NCBI RefSeq assembly: GCF_001258055.1
Contig: NZ_CVRM01000002.1
Location: 1-64,000, forward strand
Reading direction: 5' to 3'
Origin: Phaeobacter italicus
GTDB taxonomy: Bacteria > Pseudomonadota > Alphaproteobacteria > Rhodobacterales > Rhodobacteraceae
Length of the DNA: 64,000 nt
Of this stretch, positions 42,158 to 51,567 are shown piece after piece. Both the position numbers and the translations under genes were made by a program. A model generated the notes under the pieces. The model made no database searches, was not told where the DNA came from, and saw only the letters and a list, made by a program, of their open reading frames with translations. Position 1 is the first letter of the stretch. Each line of letters opens with the position of its first letter.

Positions 42158-42445
42158 ATGAGCGACACGCTGACACAAGCAGCAGAAACGCTGAATGCAA
42201 AGATGGACGGCGGCTTTGACGGCTCCGCCAAATTCGAGATCACCGAAATGGGTTCCATCGTGTTGGACCAGAACGGCGCGCGGGTGGGCGATGACGACGC
42301 GGATGTCACCATGACCGCGGATGCGGAAACCTTTCAGGCCATCATCGAGGGCGAACTGAACCCGACCGCCGCCTTCATGAGCGGCAAGCTTACCATCGAC
42401 GGTGACATGGGCACCGCGATGAAGCTGGCGTCGGCGATGGCCTGA
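42158..42445 (+). CDS. SCP2 sterol-binding-domain protein
   Basis: A 95-aa protein consisting of one SCP2 domain (AKFEITEMGSIVLDQNGARV; DADVTMTADAETFQAIIEGE; LNPTAAFMSGKLTIDGDMGT). SCP2 folds bind lipids or fatty acyl groups; the bacterial physiological role is not settled. Its TGA overlaps the ATG of the following hydrolase (TGATG), so the two are translationally coupled and may act together on a lipid substrate. Confidence 0.9.
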   Translation: MSDTLTQAAETLNAKMDGGFDGSAKFEITEMGSIVLDQNGARVGDDDADVTMTADAETFQAIIEGELNPTAAFMSGKLTIDGDMGTAMKLASAMA

Positions 42446-43407
42446 TGGACGCCCCCCTGATGGAGCCGACCCCCGCCCCGTTCTTTGCCGACATCGCGCA
42501 GGGCCCGGCCGGTGGAGCGGCCCATTGGGTAAGAACAAGCGATGGCCTGCGGATACGTGTGGGCCATTGGCGTTCTAACGCGACAACAAAGGGCACAGTC
42601 CTGCTGTTTCCCGGACGCACGGAATACATAGAGAAATACGGGCCCGCCGCCGCCGACTTGGCCGAACGCGGCTATGCCACACTTAGCGTTGATTGGCGCG
42701 GCCAAGGGCTCGCGGATCGGATGCTGCCCGATCGACTGCTCGGCCACGTCGAGGCCTTTCTCGACTTTCAGAAAGATGTGGAGGCCGCGGTCCGCCTCGC
42801 TGAGCGGCTCGCCCTGCCCAAACCCTGGTATCTTCTTGGTCATTCGATGGGCGGCGCTATCGGGCTGCGGGCGGCAATCAACGGTTTGCCGGTCAATGCC
42901 TGCGCCTTTTCGGCCCCCATGTGGGGCATTCAGATCCCCGCCGCGTTGCGCCCCGTTGCCCGGGTTCTCGGCGCGCTAGGTCCTCGGTTCGGGCTGGCAA
43001 AGCTGCGCACCCCGACAACGACGGTTGAGGCCTATGTCCAAGCCAGCCCCTTTGAAGACAACACGCTGACCAATGATCCGGATATGTACCGCATGATGCA
43101 GGATCAGCTTGCGGCGCAGCCGGATCTGTCGCTGGGTGGGCCAACCGTTCAGTGGCTCACGGAAAGCATGGCCGAATGCGCAAGCCTGGCTGCCAATGCC
43201 TCGCCCGCCCTGCCCTGCGTTACCTTTCTCGGCACCAACGAGCAGATCGTGAACACTGCCGCCATCCACGACCGCATGGCCCGCTGGCCTGGCGGCGAAC
43301 TGGTGATGGTGGATACCGCACAGCATGAGGTGATGATGGAAGGCCCAGACATCCGCAGAGAGGTCTTTGACAGGATGGTTCGGCTGTTTGACCAATACCC
43401 AGGCTGA
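42445..43407 (+). CDS. Alpha/beta hydrolase (lysophospholipase/monoacylglycerol lipase-like)
   Basis: A 320-aa serine hydrolase of the Hydrolase_4 (serine aminopeptidase S33) family. It has the oxyanion-side LLFPGRTEYIEKYGPAAADL, the LSVDWRGQGLADR strand-loop, and the nucleophile elbow GHSMGG near residue 133. A late His in DTAQHEVMMEGPDIR completes the triad. PldB-like lysophospholipases have this layout. It lacks a signal peptide. It follows the SCP2 gene with a 1-bp overlap, which hints at lipid hydrolysis. Confidence 0.87.
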   Translation: MDAPLMEPTPAPFFADIAQGPAGGAAHWVRTSDGLRIRVGHWRSNATTKGTVLLFPGRTEYIEKYGPAAADLAERGYATLSVDWRGQGLADRMLPDRLLGHVEAFLDFQKDVEAAVRLAERLALPKPWYLLGHSMGGAIGLRAAINGLPVNACAFSAPMWGIQIPAALRPVARVLGALGPRFGLAKLRTPTTTVEAYVQASPFEDNTLTNDPDMYRMMQDQLAAQPDLSLGGPTVQWLTESMAECASLAANASPALPCVTFLGTNEQIVNTAAIHDRMARWPGGELVMVDTAQHEVMMEGPDIRREVFDRMVRLFDQYPG

Positions 43408-43513
43408 CCTTTCTCATTCCAGAAAACCGCCATCGCGCGCCGTGGCTCGCTTGTGATCCGTCTGAACGGGCCTTAGATGTTCTGCCATAAACAGAAACAA
43501 TCGAGGTGCTCAG

Positions 43514-45358
43514 ATGTTCAAAGCCCCCTTCCTTGACCGCGACCTTCTGCGAGACGCAAACGCCAATGCCGCAGGCGGGGCCGGACCGGATGGGCTGGGC
43601 AACCTGCCTGAATGGGATCTGAGCGATCTCTACACCTCTGAAGACGCGGCAGAGCTGGTCCGCGATCTCGCGTGGCTCGAAAAAGAATGCGCAGCCTTTG
43701 CAGCAGATTACGAGGGCAAGCTGGCAGAGCTCGACGCTGACGGTCTGCTGTCCTGTGTGCTGCGCAACGAAAAGATCAACGCGATTGCCGGGCGGATCAT
43801 GTCGTTCGCGGGCCTGCGCTACTATCAGCTGACCACTGATGCGGGCCGGGCCAAATTCATGTCTGACATGCAGGAGAAGATCACGATCTTCACCACGCCG
43901 CTTGTCTTTTTCACTCTTGAAATCAACCGGATCGAAGACAACCAGCTGGAGGCGCATTTCGCCGCCAACAGTGACCTGGCCCGCTACAAGCCGGTTTTTG
44001 ACCGCATTCGCGCGATGAAGCCTTACCAGCTGTCCGATGAGTTGGAGAAATTTCTGCATGATCTCGGCGTGGTCGGAGATGCGTGGGAACGGCTGTTTGA
44101 TGAAACCATCGCCGGCCTGTCCTTCACCGTGGATGGCGAAGAGCTCAACATCGAAGGCACGCTGAACCTCTTGACCGAACAGGACCGCAGCAAACGCGAG
44201 GCGGCAGCGCGCGAGTTGGCGCATGTATTTGCGGACAACATCAAGATCTTTGCCCGCGTTCACAACACCCAGGCCAAGGAAAAAGAGATCCTGGATCGCT
44301 GGCGCGGGATGCCGTCACCACAGATGGGGCGCCATCTGTCCAACCATGTCGAGCCCGAAGTTGTCGAGGCGCTCCGCGAAGCAGTTGTTGCGGCCTATCC
44401 CAAACTGTCGCACCGCTACTATGAGCTAAAGCGCAAATGGCTCGGCCTTGATCGCATGCAGGTCTGGGACCGAAATGCCCCCTTGCCGATGGAAACCAGC
44501 CGGGTGGTCAACTGGACGGAAGCTCGCGACATCGTCATGGAGGCCTACAACGCCTTTGATCCGCGCATGGGTGAGATCGCTGATCCCTTCTTCAACAAAG
44601 GCTGGATTGATGCAGGCGTGAAACCCGGCAAGGCACCAGGTGCTTTTGCCCACCCTACGGTGACCGACGTGCACCCCTACGTGATGCTGAACTACCTCGG
44701 CAAGCCGCGAGACGTCATGACCCTCGCGCACGAGCTTGGCCACGGCGTGCATCAGGTACTGGCGGCGGAACAGGGCGAGATGCTGTCCTCGACACCCCTC
44801 ACTCTTGCTGAAACCGCATCTGTCTTTGGTGAAATGCTGACCTTCCGGAAAATGCTGGAAAAGGCAAAAGACCAGAACGAGCGCAAGATCCTGCTGGCTG
44901 GCAAGGTCGAAGACATGATCAACACGGTCGTGCGTCAGATCGCGTTTTATGACTTTGAGTGCAAACTGCACGCTGCCCGCGCCGAGGGAGAGCTGACCCC
45001 CGATGACATCAACGCGCTGTGGATGTCTGTTCAGGCAGAGTCACTGGGCGAAGCCTTTGACTTCATGGAAGGCTATGAAACCTTCTGGGCCTATATCCCC
45101 CACTTCGTGCACTCCCCCTTCTATGTCTACGCCTACGCATTCGGCGACGGGCTGGTGAATGCCCTCTATTCGGTCTACGCCGAGGGGGCCGAAGGCTTTG
45201 AAGACAAGTACTTTGACATGTTGAAGGCCGGTGGATCCAAACACCACAAGGAATTGCTGGCCCCCTTCGGGCTTGATGCCTCTGACCCGACATTCTGGGA
45301 CAAGGGCCTTTCCATGATCTCCGACATGATCGACGAACTGGAGGCGATGGAAAGCTAA
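43514..45358 (+). CDS. pepF: M3-family oligoendopeptidase F
   Basis: A 614-aa zinc metallopeptidase. The HExxH motif AHELGHGVHQ lies near residue 406, with the downstream Glu in TLAETASVFGEML. The N-terminal part is the usual helical PepF lid (NLPEWDLSDLYTSEDAAELV). PepF enzymes cut short peptides in the cytoplasm. It starts 106 bp after the hydrolase gene with its own GAGGTG site and ends at a strong terminator. Confidence 0.94.
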   Translation: MFKAPFLDRDLLRDANANAAGGAGPDGLGNLPEWDLSDLYTSEDAAELVRDLAWLEKECAAFAADYEGKLAELDADGLLSCVLRNEKINAIAGRIMSFAGLRYYQLTTDAGRAKFMSDMQEKITIFTTPLVFFTLEINRIEDNQLEAHFAANSDLARYKPVFDRIRAMKPYQLSDELEKFLHDLGVVGDAWERLFDETIAGLSFTVDGEELNIEGTLNLLTEQDRSKREAAARELAHVFADNIKIFARVHNTQAKEKEILDRWRGMPSPQMGRHLSNHVEPEVVEALREAVVAAYPKLSHRYYELKRKWLGLDRMQVWDRNAPLPMETSRVVNWTEARDIVMEAYNAFDPRMGEIADPFFNKGWIDAGVKPGKAPGAFAHPTVTDVHPYVMLNYLGKPRDVMTLAHELGHGVHQVLAAEQGEMLSSTPLTLAETASVFGEMLTFRKMLEKAKDQNERKILLAGKVEDMINTVVRQIAFYDFECKLHAARAEGELTPDDINALWMSVQAESLGEAFDFMEGYETFWAYIPHFVHSPFYVYAYAFGDGLVNALYSVYAEGAEGFEDKYFDMLKAGGSKHHKELLAPFGLDASDPTFWDKGLSMISDMIDELEAMES

Positions 45359-45376
45359 CTCCTTTACATCCATCAA

Positions 45377-45410
45377 AAAACGGCCGGGAAGTTTCCTTCC
45401 CGGCCGTTTT
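45377..45410. terminator. Bidirectional terminator between pepF and the amidinotransferase gene
   Basis: AAAACGGCCGGGAA and TTCCCGGCCGTTTT form a perfect 14-bp stem around a 6-base loop. Confidence 0.9.
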
Positions 45411-45440
45411 GTTTTCTGCACATGGCTCAGAGCATGGCGC

Positions 45441-46562
45441 TCACTGTTTGGGGAAATAATCCTCGCAGTCGCCGTCACGGTACACATCCGCAGTGCAGCA
45501 GTGCAGACCGCCGCCGAACGCATAGGCGTCACGCAGCTCGACCTCGACCACTTCCATCCCCAGTTTGTCCATCTGCTCGGCCTGATAGACCTCGGATTTC
45601 TCAACGCAGACGGTTTTGGGATCCAACACCAGTACGTTCATCGACAGCCAGGTCGAGGAATAGCACAGCGGCGGCGGGGTGTTGTGGGCGGGCTGGGCTG
45701 CGTCCACGATCTCCCAGCCGTTTTTGTTGAACATCTTGCGCTGCTCCTCCGGCAGGCGGCGCTGCGGGTTGTTCAGGATCAGCCCCGGACGCAGTGGGGT
45801 GAACGTGGCGTCGATGTGGATCGGATAGGGATCGCCCGGAAAATTCACCGTGTGGACACGGTGGTCCGGGAAGTGGCGGCGCAGCCATTCGATGCCTTTG
45901 AGATTGGTGGTAAACCCGTGTTGCACCACCAGATCCTTGCCAAAACGCAGCACATCGGCTGCGTCAAACAGGGGCTCTTCCTCGGTGGTGACGAAAAACT
46001 TCTCTGCGGCCCATTCCAGCCGCTTGGCCTCGCCGATTTTGTCGCTGAGATAATCGGGATGATAATCTGCATCCGTCAGGCGCGGTTTGGGCGCTGCCTC
46101 GTGGCGGAAATTCGGATCTTCCTCCCAGTACTGCTTCAGCAACGGGCGGTAATTCAGATATTCAAACCACCGGCAACGATAGGACATGGTGGCTTCGAGC
46201 ATTTCATGGCCGACGGTCAACAGCACATCGCGCGGCGGCATGCAGCCGAACTGGCTGTCGGTATGGAAATCCGGGGTGGTCACGGGCTGCGAATGATCGA
46301 TGGAGACCGGACGATCCACCCGGATACCGCGCCCCCGCAGCTGGTCGGCGAAATTGTCCAACAGCTCATTCGCACGGTCGATGGTTTCCTGCGGGCGGCG
46401 GCCCCACTGGCCGCGCATATCGCTGTCTTCCGGCACCTTCGCGTCCAGCGCAGGTTCTTCGGGCGGAATGTGACAGTCGTCGGCACGCCCCACGATGACG
46501 TGGCGCAGCGTGTCCCATTCGTTCCAGCTTTTGACTTCAGTTTTTTCCGGCGACCAGGCCAT
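45441..46562 (-). CDS. Amidinotransferase related to glycine amidinotransferase
   Basis: A 373-aa cytoplasmic protein of the guanidino-group-modifying superfamily, similar to arginine:glycine amidinotransferase (creatine pathway). The N-terminal WDTLRHVIVGRADDCHIP is typical. DAADVLRFGKDLVVQ carries the substrate Asp, HIDATFTPLRPGLIL the catalytic His, and GGGLHCCTADVYR the active-site Cys (C355, aligned with Cys407 of human AGAT). C356 sits where the human enzyme has Trp. The acceptor amine is unknown; glycine, another amino acid or inosamine-like compounds are all possible. It is monocistronic. Confidence 0.85.
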   Translation of the reverse strand: MAWSPEKTEVKSWNEWDTLRHVIVGRADDCHIPPEEPALDAKVPEDSDMRGQWGRRPQETIDRANELLDNFADQLRGRGIRVDRPVSIDHSQPVTTPDFHTDSQFGCMPPRDVLLTVGHEMLEATMSYRCRWFEYLNYRPLLKQYWEEDPNFRHEAAPKPRLTDADYHPDYLSDKIGEAKRLEWAAEKFFVTTEEEPLFDAADVLRFGKDLVVQHGFTTNLKGIEWLRRHFPDHRVHTVNFPGDPYPIHIDATFTPLRPGLILNNPQRRLPEEQRKMFNKNGWEIVDAAQPAHNTPPPLCYSSTWLSMNVLVLDPKTVCVEKSEVYQAEQMDKLGMEVVEVELRDAYAFGGGLHCCTADVYRDGDCEDYFPKQ

Positions 46563-46763
46563 CTTGGCACCCTCTTGTCGGGGGAGACCAAGGCGGGGCC
46601 TTCAATCTCCCGATTGAAAGTCCCGGCGTACAGGATCGTGTTCAGAGGCAGTTAGATCTATCTACGGCGACGCCATCGCCCATGTGCCCGCAAGCGGTAT
46701 AGCACCCGCCCCGATACCGGGGAAGATGTTTTGCATCAGTGATATGCACAGCTCCGATGGCGA

Positions 46764-47033
46764 TTATTTCAACTGACTATCCTTGGAGCCGCGGCGGTTG
46801 ATACCACCGCGCGCTTGAAAGGCGCTGTCGCGATCTTGTTGGCATTCAATGCAGAGTTTCACACCGGGCACAGCCTTGCGGCGGGGTTCCGGGATCGGCT
46901 CGTCGCAATCTGCGCAATGAGTGCGGCTCTCTCCCTGAGGGGCCCGGCGTGCTTTCATCCGGGCGAGTTCATCGCCAATGGATGCTTCGATTTGTTCGCT
47001 GACTGCCCCGTCTCGGGCCCATCCTCCGGCCAT
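46764..47033 (-). CDS. DksA/TraR-type zinc-finger protein
   Basis: An 89-aa protein with the C4 zinc finger CADCDEPIPEPRRKAVPGVK followed by LCIECQQ. The N-terminal helix (EQIEASIGDELARMKARRAP) is short, as in TraR-like proteins rather than full-length DksA. I used the ATG at 47033; the open frame upstream looks like noise. Such proteins can enter the RNA polymerase secondary channel, but short versions vary and the acidic tip residues are not clear here. Confidence 0.8.
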   Translation of the reverse strand: MAGGWARDGAVSEQIEASIGDELARMKARRAPQGESRTHCADCDEPIPEPRRKAVPGVKLCIECQQDRDSAFQARGGINRRGSKDSQLK

Positions 47034-47197
47034 GATCTGTCTCCTGCTTCTAAGCAAGCAGCATAGCACGCCGCTCAAATCCACAGGAGACAAACGCCGA
47101 CATCATCGTCTCTGTTCCGACATCGTGCCGGGAAAACCGCCCACTTGGCCGGGCACAGGAACAGACGGAGGTCACCTCAACCGTTCCGGCGCCACCA

Positions 47198-48259
47198 TCA
47201 GCGCAGCCGTTGTTCGGTTGCGCCGTCAAAGAAATACGCATCCGCATCATCGAAATTGATTGCAACCGCGGTACCTTCGGGCAGCGCCTCATCGCCACGG
47301 GTTTCGACGATCAGCTTTTCGCCGGTAGGTGTGGTCAGATAGTCGTAAGACACTCCGCCCAGGCGCTCTCGTAGATCCAAGATCAGGCTGCTATCTGCCG
47401 CAACGACACTCAGATGCTGGGGACGCAAACCCACCAGCACTTTGCTGCCCTCTGCAGGCAAGGAAACGGATGTCCCCACACGGCGATTTTCAAGGGCGGG
47501 CACAACCACACCGCCACCCTGCACTGTACCTTCAAGAAAGTTCATGCTGGGTGAGCCGATAAATCCAGCTACAAAACGGTTGTCCGGATCTGAATAGAGA
47601 TCCATTGGACTGCCGACCTGCTCCACCCGCCCGGCGCGCAGCACCACAATCTTGTCGGCAAGGGTCATCGCCTCGACCTGATCGTGGGTGACGTAGATCA
47701 TGGTCGCCCCAATTTCCTTGTGAAGCCGGGCGATTTCGACCCGCATGTCCACCCGCAGTTCCGCATCGAGGTTGGAGAGCGGTTCATCGAACAAAAACAC
47801 CTCCGGCCCCCGCACAATTGCGCGACCAATCGCAACTCGCTGACGCTGCCCGCCCGATAGCGCCTTGGGCTTGCGCTTGAGGTACTGGTCCAGCTTCAGG
47901 ATCCGGCTGGCCTCGGCCACCTTTTCCTTGATCTCACTCTTGGGATGGCCGTTCATCTTGAGACCGAACCCCATGTTTTCCTCAACCGTCATATGCGGGT
48001 AGAGCGCATAGGATTGGAACACCATCGCCACGCCGCGGTCAGCAGCATCGAGATCGGTGACATCCCGCGCCCCGATATGAATTTGCCCGCCCGAGGTTTC
48101 CTCGAGCCCTGCTATCATCCGCAAAAGCGTGGACTTGCCACAGCCTGACGGGCCAACAAAGACGCAGAACTCGCCGTCCTCGATGGTGAGATCCACATCG
48201 TGGATCACCTGCACGTCACCATATTTCTTGACGGCCTTGGCCAATGTGACCCCAGTCAT
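47198..48259 (-). CDS. Sugar-type ABC transporter ATPase for the galactoside importer
   Basis: A 353-aa MalK/UgpC-family ATPase with Walker A GPSGCGKST, signature LSGGQRQRVAIGRAI, Walker B EVFLFDEPLSNLD, the H-loop in YVTHDQVEAM, and a C-terminal TOBE domain. The galactoside operon on the plus strand has a binding protein and two permeases but no ATPase. This gene, co-transcribed with the divergent IclR gene (17-bp gap), supplies it. Confidence 0.9.
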   Translation of the reverse strand: MTGVTLAKAVKKYGDVQVIHDVDLTIEDGEFCVFVGPSGCGKSTLLRMIAGLEETSGGQIHIGARDVTDLDAADRGVAMVFQSYALYPHMTVEENMGFGLKMNGHPKSEIKEKVAEASRILKLDQYLKRKPKALSGGQRQRVAIGRAIVRGPEVFLFDEPLSNLDAELRVDMRVEIARLHKEIGATMIYVTHDQVEAMTLADKIVVLRAGRVEQVGSPMDLYSDPDNRFVAGFIGSPSMNFLEGTVQGGGVVVPALENRRVGTSVSLPAEGSKVLVGLRPQHLSVVAADSSLILDLRERLGGVSYDYLTTPTGEKLIVETRGDEALPEGTAVAINFDDADAYFFDGATEQRLR

Positions 48260-48276
48260 ACGTCTTCTCCCTCAGA

Positions 48277-49068
48277 TTAACTCGGAAATTGCCAGGTCTC
48301 GGCGGCTGCCGCGATCTCCTTGGCGGTTTTCAACAGTGCCGGACGCAGGGCATCCAGCTCCTCCAGTGACTGGCGCTGCACGGATGACGTGATCGACAGC
48401 CCCCCCATGACCTTGCCCGCCTCCGACAGAATCGGAACGGCGATGCAGATGATCCCTGGCTCGTGCTCTTCTCGGTCAAATGCCACGCCATCTGCCCGGA
48501 TCTCTGCCAGCTCAGCCAACAACGCCTCAGGTGTGGCGAGCGTGTTCGGTGTGTGTGCAAAAAACGCCTGTCGGCGGATCGCATCCTCCTGCGCGTCTTG
48601 CGAGAGGTGGGCAATCATCGCCTTGCCGACGCCCGTGCAGTAGCCGGGACCAATTTTTCCGGCCTGACTGAACATTTCAATCGGGGTGGCAGCATTGCGT
48701 TTATCAACATAAAGCACTTGTCCGCGGTCAAGCTGCGCCAAGTGAATGGTCTCCCCCACGTCCGCCGACAACTGATCCAGAAAGGGGCGCGCAACCGGTG
48801 CCAAGGCACTTTGCCGCCAGGCCGCATGCGCCAAGCGCACAAGGCGCAGACCAGGCGCATAGGTCTGATGGGTTTCGTCATAAGACAGCATCCCCTGATT
48901 GGTCAGCGTCTGCACCAACCGATAAAGCGTCGCCTTGGGGTGATTGGACGCGGCCAGCACTTCGCCGAACCGCACAGGGCGGCCTGCTTCCGCGATCTGA
49001 TCCAGCACTGCCAGCGCCTTGCCAACTGTCCCGTCAGAGTCTCGCGTTTGGGGCGCAGGTTTCGTCAT
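48277..49068 (-). CDS. IclR-family regulator of the galactoside operons
   Basis: A 263-aa IclR protein. The N-terminal winged HTH (VGKALAVLDQIAEAGRPVRF; SNHPKATLYRLVQTLTNQGM) is at about 14-70. The C-terminal effector domain (KIGPGYCTGVGKAMIAHL; FDREEHEPGIICIAVPIL) is complete. It is divergent from the binding-protein gene with a nested palindrome between them. The inducer is probably a galactoside, galactose or a galactonate derivative (inference). Confidence 0.9.
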   Translation of the reverse strand: MTKPAPQTRDSDGTVGKALAVLDQIAEAGRPVRFGEVLAASNHPKATLYRLVQTLTNQGMLSYDETHQTYAPGLRLVRLAHAAWRQSALAPVARPFLDQLSADVGETIHLAQLDRGQVLYVDKRNAATPIEMFSQAGKIGPGYCTGVGKAMIAHLSQDAQEDAIRRQAFFAHTPNTLATPEALLAELAEIRADGVAFDREEHEPGIICIAVPILSEAGKVMGGLSITSSVQRQSLEELDALRPALLKTAKEIAAAAETWQFPS

Positions 49069-49135
49069 CAGTGTCCTTTCTCTGACCGAACCCGGCCGAC
49101 GTAACTGTTGACATCCTTAGCCGAGCGCGTTCATA

Positions 49136-49172
49136 GTTTCAATAGTTGGAATTTGGTTCCACTATATGAAAC
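49136..49172. promoter_or_regulatory. Probable IclR operator (nested palindrome)
   Basis: An outer repeat GTTTCA (49136-49141) / TGAAAC (49167-49172) and an inner repeat TGGAA (49147-49151) / TTCCA (49157-49161) share the same centre, 49154. The element ends 30 bp before the binding-protein start and lies 67 bp from the IclR start. That is where a regulator of both divergent operons should bind. Confidence 0.65.
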
Positions 49173-49202
49173 CAAAAGACACACGTCAACAGGGAGGACG
49201 TC

Positions 49203-50453
49203 ATGAAGACTTTGAAAGGAACAGTTGCGAGCCTTGCTCTCAGCCTTGGGCTGGCAACGGCAGCACAGGCCGAGCTGAGCGGCACGCTCAAGATTTTCTC
49301 GGACATGTCCAATCCTGCGCCGCGCGCAGTGATGGAGGGAATGGCTGCCGAGTTCGACGCCATGCACCCGAACCTGACTGTCGAGCTGACCGTAATCGAC
49401 CGTGAGGCCTACAAGACGCAGATCCGCAACTTCCTGACGGCCAACGCCCCGGACGTGGCAAACTGGTATGCAGCCAATCGCATGCGGCCCTATGTGTCGG
49501 CAGGTCTGTTTGAAGACATCTCCGACCTGTGGGCCGAGCCCGAAATCGCCGACGCGCTGGCCTCGACCAAGGGCGCCATGACGCTCGACGGCAAACAGTG
49601 GGGCGTGCCCTATACCTACTACCAGTGGGGCGTCTACTACCGGGAAGACATCTACAATGAACTCGGCCTGGAAGAGCCCAAGGACTGGGAAACCTTCAAA
49701 TCCAACTGCCAGAAGATTCTCGATTCTGGCCGCAAGTGCTTTACCATCGGCACCAAGTTCCTGTGGACCGCAGGTGGCTGGTTTGACTACCTCAACATGC
49801 GCACGAATGGTTATGACTTCCACATGGCGCTGACCAATGGCGAAATCGCCTGGACGGATGACCGCGTAAAGCAGACCTTTGCCAACTGGCGCGAACTGAT
49901 CGACATGGGCGCTTTCATCGACAACCACCAGTCCTACAGCTGGCAGGAGGCCCTGCCGTTCATGGTCAAAGGTGAGGCCGCGGCCTATCTGATGGGCAAC
50001 TTCGCGGTGGCACCGCTGCGTGAAGCAGGTCTAGGCACCGACCAACTGGACTTCTATCAGTTCCCGACCATCAATCCCGATGTTGAACTGGCCGAAGACG
50101 CGCCAACAGACACCTTCCACATTCCGTCTGGCGCCCAGAACAAGGAAGCCGCTCGCGAATTCCTGCGCTTTGTCGTTTCGGCTGACAATCAGACCAAAAT
50201 CAACAGCGGGGCGGCCTTGGGCCAGTTGCCGGTGAACTCCAACTCTTCCGTGGATGACGACGAGATGCTCAACCAGGGTTTCGAGATGCTGTCCTCGAAC
50301 GCGCCCGGCGGCATCGCGCAGTTCTTTGATCGCGACGCCCCGGCAGAAATGGCCTCTGTTGCGATGGAAGGGTTCCAGGAATTCATGGTGTTCCCGGACA
50401 ATCTGGACGACATCCTGAACCGTTTGGAAAAAACACGCGAGCGGGTCTACTGA
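49203..50453 (+). CDS. ABC transporter sugar-binding protein (galactoside regulon)
   Basis: A 416-aa periplasmic binding protein of solute-binding family 1. The signal peptide is MKTLKGTVASLALSLGLATA, cleaved near AQA-EL. The mature sequence is typical of CUT1 oligosaccharide binders (GTLKIFSDMSNPAPRAVMEG; GVPYTYYQWGVYYREDIYNE). It is first in an operon of nine further genes for galactoside uptake and breakdown. Ligand identity is inferred from the downstream GH36 and GH42 enzymes. Confidence 0.9.
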   Translation: MKTLKGTVASLALSLGLATAAQAELSGTLKIFSDMSNPAPRAVMEGMAAEFDAMHPNLTVELTVIDREAYKTQIRNFLTANAPDVANWYAANRMRPYVSAGLFEDISDLWAEPEIADALASTKGAMTLDGKQWGVPYTYYQWGVYYREDIYNELGLEEPKDWETFKSNCQKILDSGRKCFTIGTKFLWTAGGWFDYLNMRTNGYDFHMALTNGEIAWTDDRVKQTFANWRELIDMGAFIDNHQSYSWQEALPFMVKGEAAAYLMGNFAVAPLREAGLGTDQLDFYQFPTINPDVELAEDAPTDTFHIPSGAQNKEAAREFLRFVVSADNQTKINSGAALGQLPVNSNSSVDDDEMLNQGFEMLSSNAPGGIAQFFDRDAPAEMASVAMEGFQEFMVFPDNLDDILNRLEKTRERVY

Positions 50454-50472
50454 CCCCAAGCGTCTGACGAAC

Positions 50473-50507
50473 TGCGCGGGGTCGGCCAATCGGCCCGGCC
50501 CCGCGCA
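50473..50507 (+). other. Intercistronic stem-loop after the binding-protein gene
   Basis: TGCGCGGGG (50473-50481) pairs perfectly with CCCCGCGCA (50499-50507). An inner GGCC/GGCC stem around AATC extends it. No proper T tract follows. It lies between the binding-protein and permease genes, suggesting differential expression rather than full termination. Confidence 0.6.
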
Positions 50508-50607
50508 TTGCCTTTTGGGTTCTGGTTCCGCGTGCCGTCAAAACCGCCGGACCGACCCCTTATAGCCCTTGCGATCCCGCAATCGCACAAACAGACGGAG
50601 ACCTGTC

Positions 50608-51567
50608 GTGGCTGAGATGAAACTCGCCCCCGGAAACGGGCCCGAAACCGGATCCGCAACCGCCCTGCGCAGCAGTCAGGACAGCTGGTTGCGCCGCAAC
50701 AGGCAGACGCTGGCGCCGCTCTTGTTCCTTGCTCCCGGTGTCATCTTTTTCCTGTTCTACGTGATCTTTCCGATCCTGCAGAGCTTTAACCTGTCGTTCT
50801 ATCGCTGGGACGGTTTGGGGGATCCGCAGTTCATCGGGATGGAGAACTACCGAGAGCTGATGGATGACCGTGCGTTTGAAGTTTCGCTCTGGAACAACCT
50901 GAAATGGCTTCTGCTGTATCTTCTGGCGATCCCGGCAGGTTTGTTCATCGCGCTGTTTCTCAATCAGACGGTGACTGGCATTCGCCTTTACAAGTCGCTG
51001 TTCTTCTTCCCATTTGTCATCAGTCAGGTCGTCGTCGGCCTGGTTTTCAGCTGGTTCTACGACCCGACTTTCGGCCTTCTCAACCAAGTGCTTGGATGGG
51101 TCGGTCTTGGGCCATTGAATGTGCTGGGGGATCCGACCCTTGTGACATACGGCATCATTGCTGCGGGCCTCTGGCCACAGACGGCTTATTGCATGATCCT
51201 CTATCTTACAGGTCTCAACGCGGTTGACCCCGAACAGGTCGAGGCCGCGCGCCTGGATGGGGCGAAAGGGGCAAAGATGCTGTGGTATGTCATCATCCCG
51301 CAGCTGCGCCCGGCGACCTTTGTGGCCTTTGTGGTGACGATCATCGGCGCACTGCGCAGTTTTGACCTCATCTCGATCATGACCAACGGCGGCCCGTTCG
51401 GCTCAAGCCGGGTGCTGTCGTTCTACATGTTTGAGAAGGCACTTTCCGAATATGGCTTCCGCATGGGCTATGGCGCGGCTATCGCGGTGGTGCTATTCCT
51501 GATCATGCTGTGCTTCATCGCCTATTTCCTGTGGTCCATGTACCAAGACGACAAAGGGGGCCGCTGA
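50608..51567 (+). CDS. CUT1 ABC transporter permease (galactoside)
   Basis: A 319-aa MalF-type permease with about six transmembrane segments (LAPLLFLAPGVIFFLFYVIF first) and the EAA loop EQVEAARLDGAKGAKMLWYV. I chose the GTG at 50608, which has GGAGA seven bases upstream; the ATG at 50617 is an alternative. Its TGA overlaps the ATG of the next permease gene. Confidence 0.9.
   Translation: MAEMKLAPGNGPETGSATALRSSQDSWLRRNRQTLAPLLFLAPGVIFFLFYVIFPILQSFNLSFYRWDGLGDPQFIGMENYRELMDDRAFEVSLWNNLKWLLLYLLAIPAGLFIALFLNQTVTGIRLYKSLFFFPFVISQVVVGLVFSWFYDPTFGLLNQVLGWVGLGPLNVLGDPTLVTYGIIAAGLWPQTAYCMILYLTGLNAVDPEQVEAARLDGAKGAKMLWYVIIPQLRPATFVAFVVTIIGALRSFDLISIMTNGGPFGSSRVLSFYMFEKALSEYGFRMGYGAAIAVVLFLIMLCFIAYFLWSMYQDDKGGR

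Noticed and set aside
43220-44263. Minus-strand open frame opposite the hydrolase and pepF genes
   Set aside because: It spans the ends of two clear plus-strand genes and encodes no known domain.
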